Source: Micromonospora echinofusca (GTDB lineage: Bacteria > Actinomycetota > Actinomycetes > Mycobacteriales > Micromonosporaceae). From it: a stretch of DNA of 36,767 bases. A model generated the notes under the pieces. The model saw only the letters and a program-made list of their open reading frames with translations, was not told the origin of the DNA and searched no databases. The translations under genes were made by a program, and so were the position numbers. The stretch is taken from positions 1-36,767 of the forward strand of contig NZ_WVUH01000018.1 in the NCBI RefSeq assembly GCF_017614955.1, written 5' to 3'. Below are positions 15,766 to 22,396 of this stretch, piece by piece. Each line of letters begins with the position of its first letter. The first letter of the stretch is position 1.

Positions 15766-17124
15766 ATGACCGTGCGGACCTACCTCTCGGCGCGCCGGTC
15801 GACCACCGTCTACGACGGGGTCACCGGCGCGGTACGCCCCTTCCCCGACGCGAGTGCCGGGATCGTCCTCGCGCTGCTGCTGTCGTACCTGCTGCCGGCG
15901 CGACTGATCTTTCCGCCGCTGACCACCCTGGGCCGGCCGGGCGTGCTGCTCGGGCTGGGTCTGTTCGTCTGGTGGGCGCTGACCCGGCTGCATCCGGTGC
16001 TGGCCACCCGGAACCGCCAGCCGATGCGCTGGGCGCTCGCCGGCTACCTGGGCACCCTGGCCCTCTCCTACGCCGCCGGCCAGGCCCGGGGGCTGCCGCC
16101 GTTGGAGGCCAACAGCACGGACCGGACGGTCCTGATGGCCCTCGCCGGGGCGGGGATCCTGCTGGCCGCCGCGGACGGGGTGCTCACCCGGCAGCGGATC
16201 GACACCGTGCTGCGCTGCCTCTGCTGGTGCGCCACGCTGATGGCGCTGGTCGCGCTGAGCCAGTTCGCGCTGCGCCTGGATCTGACCGTCTACCTGAAAC
16301 TGCCACCGGTACTGGTCTTCCAGCGGGACCTGGTCGGCTTCGACGACCGGGGTGGCGGCGGGCTGGTCCGGGTGGCCGGCACCGCCGGACACTTCATCGA
16401 GTTCAGCGTGCTCATGGTGGTCGGGCTGATGGTGGCGATCCACTACGCCCGGTTCTCGACGTCCCGCCGGAGCCGGCAGGTCTACACCACCCTGGCGATC
16501 GTCCAGGCCGGGGCGGTCCCGATCGCCCTGTCCCGGACCGGGGTCCTCGCCCTCGCCGCGGCGGTCGGGGTGTTCGTCCTGCTCTGGCCGCTGCGGACCA
16601 CCCTCAACGTGCTGGCCGTCGGCGTGCTGCTCGCCGCGGTGATCCAGGTCGTCCGACCGGGGCTGCTGGCCACCCTGCGGGCGCTGCTGCTGGCCGGCGA
16701 CCGGGATCCGAGTGTGCAGGGCCGGCTGGAGGACTACGACGTCGTGACCCCGTTCATCCGGGAGCGCCCCTGGCTGGGCCGGGGGGTGGGCAGCTGGCTG
16801 CCGGAGACCTACCAACTGCTCGACAACCAGTGGCTGGTCAGCCTGGTCACCACCGGGCTGGTCGGGGTGGCCGGGCTGGTCGGACTGTTCGGGACCGGGG
16901 TGGTACTCGCCGGCCGGATGGTCCGGCTGGCCGCCGACCGTCGGGACCGGGACCTGGCCGCCGTCCTGGCGGTGACCATCACGGTCGCGGCCACCTCGGC
17001 GTTCACCTTCGACGCGCTCTACTTCTCCACCTATCTCGTCACCATCCACCTGCTGCTCGGGCTGGTCGGCGCGCTCTGGCGGGTCACCCGGGCGGACCGG
17101 ATCAACCAGGGCGGAAACCCATGA
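15766..17124 (+). CDS. O-antigen polymerase/ligase-like membrane protein (Wzy-type)
   Basis: A 452-residue membrane protein with about ten to twelve hydrophobic helices. The Wzy_C/O-antigen ligase pattern is visible: LSRTGVLALAAAVGVFVLLW in one helix region, followed by a large external loop with GRLEDYDVVTPFIRERPWLGRGVGSW. It probably polymerises flipped repeat units outside the membrane, with Wzx and Wzz encoded in the same locus. ATG start 25 bp after Wzz. Its stop overlaps the next start as ATGA, so the downstream glycosyltransferase is translationally coupled. Ligase and polymerase subfamilies are hard to tell apart; polymerase is preferred because Wzx and Wzz are present. Confidence 0.82.
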   Translation: MTVRTYLSARRSTTVYDGVTGAVRPFPDASAGIVLALLLSYLLPARLIFPPLTTLGRPGVLLGLGLFVWWALTRLHPVLATRNRQPMRWALAGYLGTLALSYAAGQARGLPPLEANSTDRTVLMALAGAGILLAAADGVLTRQRIDTVLRCLCWCATLMALVALSQFALRLDLTVYLKLPPVLVFQRDLVGFDDRGGGGLVRVAGTAGHFIEFSVLMVVGLMVAIHYARFSTSRRSRQVYTTLAIVQAGAVPIALSRTGVLALAAAVGVFVLLWPLRTTLNVLAVGVLLAAVIQVVRPGLLATLRALLLAGDRDPSVQGRLEDYDVVTPFIRERPWLGRGVGSWLPETYQLLDNQWLVSLVTTGLVGVAGLVGLFGTGVVLAGRMVRLAADRRDRDLAAVLAVTITVAATSAFTFDALYFSTYLVTIHLLLGLVGALWRVTRADRINQGGNP

Positions 17125-17957
17125 TCGACATCTTGATGATCACCTACAACCGGCCGGAGTACGTCCGCATGTCCCTGCCCCGGCTGCTCGACGTCTGCCC
17201 GGACGACGGCCGGGTCTGGGTCTGGCACAACGGCGACGACCAGGCCACCCTGGACGCGGTCGGAGAGTTCCGCGACCATCCCCGGCTGCACCGGTTCCAC
17301 CACAGTCCGGCCAACGCCGGGCTGCGGGAGCCGACCAACTGGCTCTGGGCGGAGGCGACCGGCGAGTACCTCGGCAAGGTCGACGACGACTGCCTGGAGG
17401 ACCCGGCCTGGCTGCCCACCCTGCGCCGGGCCCACACCGACGTGGCCGAGTTCGGGGTGATCGCCGCCTGGCGCTTCCCGGACAGCGACGTCGACCCGGA
17501 GCTGATGGCCCCCAAACTGGCCGACTTCCCGGGTGGGCACCGGCTGCTGCGCAACCACTGGGTGCAGGGCAGCGGCTACCTGGTCAAGCGGGAGGTGGTC
17601 CGACAGGTCGGCCCGATCGCCGCCGACGAGTCGTTCACCACCTGGTGCCTGCGCGCCGCCCGGCTCGGCTGGGTCAACGGCTGGTACCACCCGTTCATCC
17701 GGGAGGACCACATGGACGACCCGCGCAGCCCGCACACCATCTACCGGACCGACGCCGACCTGGCCGCCCGGCTGCCGCTGTCGGCCCGCAGCACCGGGGT
17801 ACGCACCGTCGCCGAATGGACCGAGCACATGCGGCACTCCGCCCGGCTCGTCCAGGGCGCCTCCCTCGACCTGCGGCACTACCAGGGCTGGCGGCTGCGC
17901 CGGCAGATCGTCACCCGTCGCATCCGGCGGGCGTTCACCGGGCGGGCCCCATGGTGA
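17121..17957 (+). CDS. Family 2-like glycosyltransferase
   Basis: A 278-residue GT-A type glycosyltransferase. IDILMITYNRPEYV starts the nucleotide-binding half, WHNGDD is at 35-40 and VDDDC (87-91) provides the metal-coordinating aspartates. A later FTTWCLRAARLGWVNGWYHPFIREDHMDDPRSP region is distinctive and may set the acceptor. Likely cytoplasmic or membrane-peripheral. It overlaps Wzy by four bases and the next glycosyltransferase by seven. The sugar transferred cannot be deduced. Confidence 0.82.
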   Translation: MIDILMITYNRPEYVRMSLPRLLDVCPDDGRVWVWHNGDDQATLDAVGEFRDHPRLHRFHHSPANAGLREPTNWLWAEATGEYLGKVDDDCLEDPAWLPTLRRAHTDVAEFGVIAAWRFPDSDVDPELMAPKLADFPGGHRLLRNHWVQGSGYLVKREVVRQVGPIAADESFTTWCLRAARLGWVNGWYHPFIREDHMDDPRSPHTIYRTDADLAARLPLSARSTGVRTVAEWTEHMRHSARLVQGASLDLRHYQGWRLRRQIVTRRIRRAFTGRAPW

Positions 17958-18796
17958 CCAGCGTGGTGATCGCCGCGCACAACGAGGAGGGGGTCCTCGG
18001 CCGGGGGCTGCGCCGGCTGCTCGGCGACGCCCGGCCGGGCGAGTTCGAGGTGATCGTGGTGGCCAACGGCTGCACCGACGGCACGGCGGAACTGGCGCGG
18101 AGCGTACCCGGGGTGCGGGTGCTGGAACTGCCGGCGGCCGGCAAGCCGGCCGCGTTGAACGCCGGGGACGCGGCGGCGAGCGGTTTTCCCCGGCTCTACC
18201 TCGACGCCGACGTCGAGTTGGACACCGACGGGGTCCGGGCGCTGGCCGCCGCGGTCGACGGCCCCGCCGCGCTGGCCGCCGCACCCCGCCGGGTGCTCGA
18301 CACCACCGGCCGGCCGCTGCTGGTCCGGGCCTACTTCGCGGTACACGGCCGGTTGCCGGTCTTCCGGGGCGCGCTCTTCGGCCGGGGTGCGGTGGCCGTC
18401 TCCCGCGCCGGGCGGGCCCGGTTCGACCGGTTTCCCGACCAGGTGGCCGACGACCTCTTCCTCGACTCGCTCTTCCTGCCCGGTGAGCGGCGGGAACTGG
18501 ACGACGTGGACTGTGTGGTGGCCACCCCGCGCCGGACCGCCGACCTGCTGCGCCGGTTGGTCCGGGTCCGGGCCGGCAACACCGCGCTGCGGCGCAGCGG
18601 CCTCACCGGGGTACGCCGGTCCCGGCGGGCCTCCTGGCTGGTCGACGTGGTGCTCCCCCGGCCCTGGCTGCTCCCGGCCGGTGCCTGTTACGCCGTGCTG
18701 AGCGTGCTGGCCGGGCTGGCCGCGCGGCGCAGCGGCGGCCGGGCCACCTGGGGCCGGGACGAGTCCAGCCGTACGCCGGAGGGGGCGGTACGGTGA
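17951..18796 (+). CDS. Family 2 glycosyltransferase with C-terminal membrane segment
   Basis: A 281-residue family 2 glycosyltransferase: VVIAAHNEEGVLGRGL (5-20), VVANGCTDGTAEL (36-48), KPAALNAG (65-72) and LDADV (84-88) form the donor and metal site. ADDLFLDSLFLPGERR is in the catalytic acidic-residue region. A hydrophobic stretch near residues 240-258 may anchor it. The ATG (17951) overlaps the preceding gene by seven bases, and its own stop overlaps the next start as GTGA. It belongs to the GT4/Wzz/Wzy operon. Confidence 0.83.
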   Translation: MVTSVVIAAHNEEGVLGRGLRRLLGDARPGEFEVIVVANGCTDGTAELARSVPGVRVLELPAAGKPAALNAGDAAASGFPRLYLDADVELDTDGVRALAAAVDGPAALAAAPRRVLDTTGRPLLVRAYFAVHGRLPVFRGALFGRGAVAVSRAGRARFDRFPDQVADDLFLDSLFLPGERRELDDVDCVVATPRRTADLLRRLVRVRAGNTALRRSGLTGVRRSRRASWLVDVVLPRPWLLPAGACYAVLSVLAGLAARRSGGRATWGRDESSRTPEGAVR

Positions 18797-19758
18797 CCCC
18801 GACGGTCTCGGTGATCATGGTGTCGTACCAGACCCGACGGCTGATCCTGCGGGCGCTGGCCACCCTGCGGGACGCCACCCCGACGGTCCCGTACGAGGTG
18901 ATCGTGGTCGACAACGCCTCCACCGACGGTTCCGCGCACGCGGTCCGCGCCGAGCACCCCGAGGTCCGGGTGATCCGGCTGGCCCGGAACATCGGCTTCG
19001 GCCGGGCGGTCAACGTCGGGGCGGCCCGGGCCCGGGGCGGGTACCTGCTGCTGCTCAACCCGGACACCGAGCCGGTCGGTGACCCGGTCGGCGCCCTCGT
19101 CGGGTACGCCCGCACCCACCCGGGGCACCGGATCTACGCGGGCCGGACGCTGCACCCCGACGGCACCGACGACGGCCGGTCGGTCTTCGGCTTCCCGTCC
19201 CTGTGGGGGCACGTCTGCTACGCCACCGGACTGTCCAGCATGTTCCGTCGGCTCCGGTGGACCAATCCGGAGGAACTACCCGGGCTGGACCGGCGGGTCG
19301 GCGGTCCGGTACCCGCCGCCTCCGGCTGCCTGCTGCTGGTCGACCGGGCGCTCTTCACCACGCTCGGCGGCTTCACCCCGGACTATTTCATGTACAGCGA
19401 GGATGTCGACCTGTGCCACCGGGCGACGGCCCACGGCGCGCAGCCGGTGCTGGTACCGGCCGCCCGGGTGGTGCACCTCAACGGGGCCGCCTCCACCGGC
19501 GTCCGGAAACGGGTGATGCTGCTCCGGGGCCGGATCACCTACCTGCGGCTACGCTGGCCGGCCCGGCGGGCCCGGATCGCCGAGGGGCTGCTCGTCGCCG
19601 GAGTGGCGGCACGGGCCCTGGCCGCCCAGCTGTGCGGGCGGGACAGCCCGGTACGCGAGGTGTGGCGGCAGCGGGCCGACTGGCGGGCCGGGTGGCCCCC
19701 GGCCGCGTCGCTGGACCCGGTGGAGATCCTCGACGGCGACCCGGCCCAGCCGGTCTGA
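18793..19758 (+). CDS. Family 2 glycosyltransferase, rhamnosyltransferase-like
   Basis: A 321-residue family 2 glycosyltransferase resembling WbbL-type rhamnosyltransferases: VSVIMVSYQT (5-14), VVDNASTDGS (38-47), NIGFGRAVNVG (66-76), NPDTE (89-93), and FMYSEDVDLCHRA near 200-212 with the probable catalytic acidic residues. It is the last gene of the operon, and the next gene downstream is convergent. GTG start inside the preceding stop (GTGA). Donor identity (rhamnose, galactofuranose or another sugar) is inference from general similarity only. Confidence 0.83.
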   Translation: MTPTVSVIMVSYQTRRLILRALATLRDATPTVPYEVIVVDNASTDGSAHAVRAEHPEVRVIRLARNIGFGRAVNVGAARARGGYLLLLNPDTEPVGDPVGALVGYARTHPGHRIYAGRTLHPDGTDDGRSVFGFPSLWGHVCYATGLSSMFRRLRWTNPEELPGLDRRVGGPVPAASGCLLLVDRALFTTLGGFTPDYFMYSEDVDLCHRATAHGAQPVLVPAARVVHLNGAASTGVRKRVMLLRGRITYLRLRWPARRARIAEGLLVAGVAARALAAQLCGRDSPVREVWRQRADWRAGWPPAASLDPVEILDGDPAQPV

Positions 19759-20044
19759 GCGGCCACGGTGGCCAGCCGGCCGGTGACCCGCGCGCTGGTC
19801 AGCCGCACTTGCCGGCGGGTGGCGGCCGGCGATCCGGCCGGACACCTTCGGCCGCTTTGCTCTGCTTCACCCACGGCAACACCGCGTCCGGCTGACTGTT
19901 GCCTCCGCTGAAGCAGAGCAAAGCGTCGGAGCAGGTGTGCCACGGGGAGCAGCACCCCAGACCGAAGCAGAGCGCAGCACCGGAGCAGGTCTGTCAGGGC
20001 AAGCAGGGCAACCGCAGGCGGCCGGACCGGTCCGGACGGGCCGC
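19759..20044. repeat. Intergenic palindrome with a degenerate direct repeat
   Basis: This 286-bp gap between convergent genes has no supported gene. It holds a long imperfect stem. GCTTTGCTCTGCTTC (19854-19868) pairs with GAAGCAGAGCAAAGC (19910-19924), and inside it GGCAACA (19875-19881) pairs with TGTTGCC (19897-19903). The right arm plus its flank (19910-19936) recurs as a degenerate direct copy at 19964-19990 (GAAGCAGAGCGCAGC, then GGAGCAGGT). It may act as a terminator for both genes or be a small dispersed repeat. Confidence 0.7.
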
Positions 20045-20854
20045 TCAGTCCGCGCGGCCGGCCTGCGGTCCGGGTACCGGAAGGTCGGCGAAGGCCGCCA
20101 CGGTCCGGTCGGCGTAGGCGCTCACGTCGCCGGTCTCCATCGGACCGTCCCAGGTCTTCGGCAGCGGCACCGGCACCCCCGGGGCCACCCGCCGGACGAT
20201 CTCGTCGAGCACCTTCTCGGCGTCACCGACCCAGAGGTGCTTGGCGCCGGCCATCCCGACCACCTCGGCCTGCGGAACGGCGGCGAACCGCTGCCGGGCC
20301 TCGTCCGGGCGGAGATAGTCGTCGAACTCCGGGACCAGCGCGGTCAACGGCTTGCCGGTCTCCGCCCAGACTGCCAGGTCCCCGGGCGTGGAGAAGCGCA
20401 GCGGCGGGGAGAGCAGGATCGCCCCGGCCACCGCCGGATCGCAGCCGTACTTCAGGGCCAGGTCGGTGCCGAACGACCAGCCGACCAGCCAGCGGTTGGG
20501 CAGCTCGGCGAACTCGGCGTACTCGATCGCGGCAGCCACGTCGTACCGCTCGCCGACGGCGCCGTCGAAACTGCCCTCGCTGGTCCCCCGGACGCTGCTG
20601 GTGCCCCGGGTGTTGAACCGGAGCACGGCCAGGTCGGCCAGCGCGGGCAGCCGCCAGGCCGCCTTGCGGAAGATGTGGCTGTCCATCATCCCGCCGTGCG
20701 TGGGCAGCGGGTGCAGACAGATCAGGGTGCCGACCGGCTCCCGGTCGGCGGGGCGGGCCAGCTCGCCCACCAGCCGCAGTCCGTCGGCGGTGTGCAGCTC
20801 GATCTCCTCCCGGTGGCCGGGCAGGATCGACGACGCGCGGATGGGTGCACTCAC
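20045..20854 (-). CDS. Alpha/beta hydrolase
   Basis: A 269-residue alpha/beta hydrolase. The nucleophile elbow GWSFG has Ser near residue 127. LICLHPLPTHGGMMDSHIF is the oxyanion-hole region, and AGAKHLWVGDAEKVLDEI near the C-terminus holds the likely catalytic His. The fold resembles the short dienelactone-hydrolase-like or acyl-peptidase-like esterases; the substrate is unknown. I place the start at GTG 20854, with a GAAACT hexamer six bases before it. An in-frame GTG at 20875 would add seven residues. It converges on the polysaccharide operon and stands apart from it functionally. Confidence 0.8.
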   Translation of the reverse strand: MSAPIRASSILPGHREEIELHTADGLRLVGELARPADREPVGTLICLHPLPTHGGMMDSHIFRKAAWRLPALADLAVLRFNTRGTSSVRGTSEGSFDGAVGERYDVAAAIEYAEFAELPNRWLVGWSFGTDLALKYGCDPAVAGAILLSPPLRFSTPGDLAVWAETGKPLTALVPEFDDYLRPDEARQRFAAVPQAEVVGMAGAKHLWVGDAEKVLDEIVRRVAPGVPVPLPKTWDGPMETGDVSAYADRTVAAFADLPVPGPQAGRAD

Positions 20855-20896
20855 CCGACCAGTTTCGCCGGTCACCCGGCAGGCCCGCCCGGCGGG

Positions 20897-20961
20897 GCCG
20901 GAACCGGGTGACGCAGATCGCCGCCGGAGCGCGCCGGAACCGGGTGCGGCGGATCGCCGCC
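20897..20961. repeat. Two 29-bp direct repeats between genes
   Basis: Copies at 20897-20925 and 20933-20961 match at 26 of 29 positions; both begin GCCGGAACCGGGTG and end GATCGCCGCC. They fill most of the gap between the hydrolase gene and the small zinc-binding protein gene, and probably arose by a local duplication. Confidence 0.65.
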
Positions 20962-20968
20962 CGGGTGG

Positions 20969-21292
20969 TCAGCCGTACCGGGGCCCCCGGCCGCGCTGGA
21001 TGTTCGGACCGCGCCGGTCCCGGGCCCGCCAGCACCCGCTGTGCCAGTGCCGCCGGTCGCTGAGGTCGCCCCGCCCGTCGGCCGGCCAGGCCACCACGTG
21101 CGCGACCCCGGGGCGGATCTCCTGGTCGCAGCCGGGGCAGCGGTACGTCTTCGTCGCCGCCCCGCCCGGAATCCCGCGTACCTGCCACTCACCGTCCCGC
21201 CAGCCCTGCACCGACTCGACACCGTGCCGGGCCCGGTCGGCGTCGAACCGGTCCGTCTGCTCGGGGCGGGGGCGGTTGCGACGTGGACTCAC
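20969..21292 (-). CDS. Small conserved zinc-binding protein of unknown function
   Basis: A 107-residue basic protein (VSPRRNRPRP... start). CPGCDQEI (C52-x2-C55) and HWHSGC (H82, H84, C87) make a probable zinc site. The middle segment HVVAWPADGRGDLSDRRHWH looks highly constrained. I recall close relatives in many actinobacteria, sometimes labelled ATP/GTP-binding, but no nucleotide-binding motif is visible. The start is set at GTG 21292 because TACCCT lies exactly six bases before it, the same arrangement as in front of nucS, which suggests a leaderless mRNA. An ATG at 21316 is the alternative and has no ribosome binding site. Confidence 0.7.
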   Translation of the reverse strand: MSPRRNRPRPEQTDRFDADRARHGVESVQGWRDGEWQVRGIPGGAATKTYRCPGCDQEIRPGVAHVVAWPADGRGDLSDRRHWHSGCWRARDRRGPNIQRGRGPRYG

Positions 21293-21298
21293 CCGTCG

Positions 21299-21304
21299 AG
21301 GGTA
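21299..21304 (-). promoter_or_regulatory. Candidate -10 element, leaderless start of the zinc-binding protein
   Basis: On the minus strand TACCCT is followed by CGACGG and then the GTG start, fitting a TANNNT -10 box that places transcription initiation at the start codon. Confidence 0.5.
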
Positions 21305-21456
21305 CGCAGCGGTCATCCGGTCACCGAAGAGTGATCAACCAGCCGGACAACAGCGGATCAGCTGTCGGATCACGGTCAGGTCATGGCAAATTCCGGCAAA
21401 GCCGGTCTAACGTCCTGATAGTTACCGGAAGCGCGTCCGGCTAGGAGGTAGGGGAC

Positions 21457-22341
21457 ATGAAGCATGCCATCCGGGGCGCGGGGCGCATCGTCCTGTTCAC
21501 CGTGGGCGCCCTGCTGGCGGTGAACCTGTGGGTGCCGGCCGCCTCAGCCAGCGGGCGGTACCAGCCGATCACGGCCGACGTCACCGGCGACGGCCGGAAC
21601 GACCTGTCCACCCTGACCGAGGCGGTGCCCCCGGACGTGGGCACCGCGGACCATGTCCGGGTCTGCCAGGTCGTGGTCCGCCCCGGCCTGCCCGGCGGCG
21701 GTTACGGCACCCCGCAGGCCCACCCGTACCTCACCATGCCCGAGGAGGACACCTACTGCCCGGACATGGGCACCTGGACGGACATCGAAGGCGACCGGGC
21801 CGACGAACTGCTGGCCACCTGGTTCACCGGCCCGCCACCGGGGTTCGAGCAGAACCTGATCACCATCGACGACTTCCGGGTCACCGACTTCTCCGTCGGG
21901 CTGTTCCAGCCGAGCTTCATCGGTACCGCCAACCTGGACTCGCAGGGCCTGCCGGACATCTACGAATGGACCGACCAGGGTGACGGCTTCGCCACCTTCC
22001 TCAACGACGGGTCCGGCGGCTTCGTCCCCGGCCCGATGCGCTGGTGCGCCAACCCGCGCAGCGTTCAGTTGGCCGACTTCGACGGCGACGGGGTGCAGAG
22101 CGCGGTGATCAGCTACTTCGAGCGGTGCACCGACTTCTCCAGCGGCGTGGTGGTGCTGCTGGAGGACGGCAGCGTACGCCAACTCGAACAGGACCCGCTC
22201 GGCCTGGTGACCTGGACCGTGACGGTGGCCGACTACGACAACGACGGGCGGCTCGACGTGCGTACCGTCAACGACGTCACCGGCGCGGTCCACGTCTTCC
22301 CCGGACTGGGCGACGACTCCTTCGGCGAGTCGCAGCCCTGA
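21457..22341 (+). CDS. Secreted FG-GAP/VCBS repeat protein
   Basis: A 294-residue exported protein: signal peptide 1-32 (hydrophobic core 9-28, cleavage likely after ASA), then repeats with calcium-binding loops DVTGDGRND (41-49), DFDGDGVQS (near 206) and DYDNDGRLD (near 259), as in FG-GAP/VCBS beta-propellers. The protein probably folds into a propeller-like scaffold; no enzyme motif is present. AGGAGG lies about ten bases before the ATG (TAGGAGGTAGGGGACATG). A possible -10 GATAGT is at 21417-21422, and a CCGGC-AAA-GCCGG hairpin at 21393-21405 lies in the upstream gap. Confidence 0.8.
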   Translation: MKHAIRGAGRIVLFTVGALLAVNLWVPAASASGRYQPITADVTGDGRNDLSTLTEAVPPDVGTADHVRVCQVVVRPGLPGGGYGTPQAHPYLTMPEEDTYCPDMGTWTDIEGDRADELLATWFTGPPPGFEQNLITIDDFRVTDFSVGLFQPSFIGTANLDSQGLPDIYEWTDQGDGFATFLNDGSGGFVPGPMRWCANPRSVQLADFDGDGVQSAVISYFERCTDFSSGVVVLLEDGSVRQLEQDPLGLVTWTVTVADYDNDGRLDVRTVNDVTGAVHVFPGLGDDSFGESQP

Positions 22342-22350
22342 CCGGCCCGG

Positions 22351-22394
22351 AACGCGCTGCGGGCCCTCCGGTCCGGGAGGGCCCGCAGTGCGTC
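22351..22394. terminator. Bidirectional stem-loop terminator
   Basis: CTGCGGGCCCTCC (22357-22369) and GGAGGGCCCGCAG (22376-22388) form a perfect 13-bp stem with a six-base loop, and the stem extends several pairs outward. It lies between the convergent FG-GAP and 3-hydroxyacyl-CoA dehydrogenase genes. It has no U-tract, as is usual for GC-rich actinobacteria. Confidence 0.8.
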
Positions 22395-22396
22395 AC

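Noticed and set aside
15700..17049. 449-residue open frame on the minus strand
   Set aside because: Antisense of the Wzy gene; the plus strand has clear membrane helices and gene-junction overlaps.
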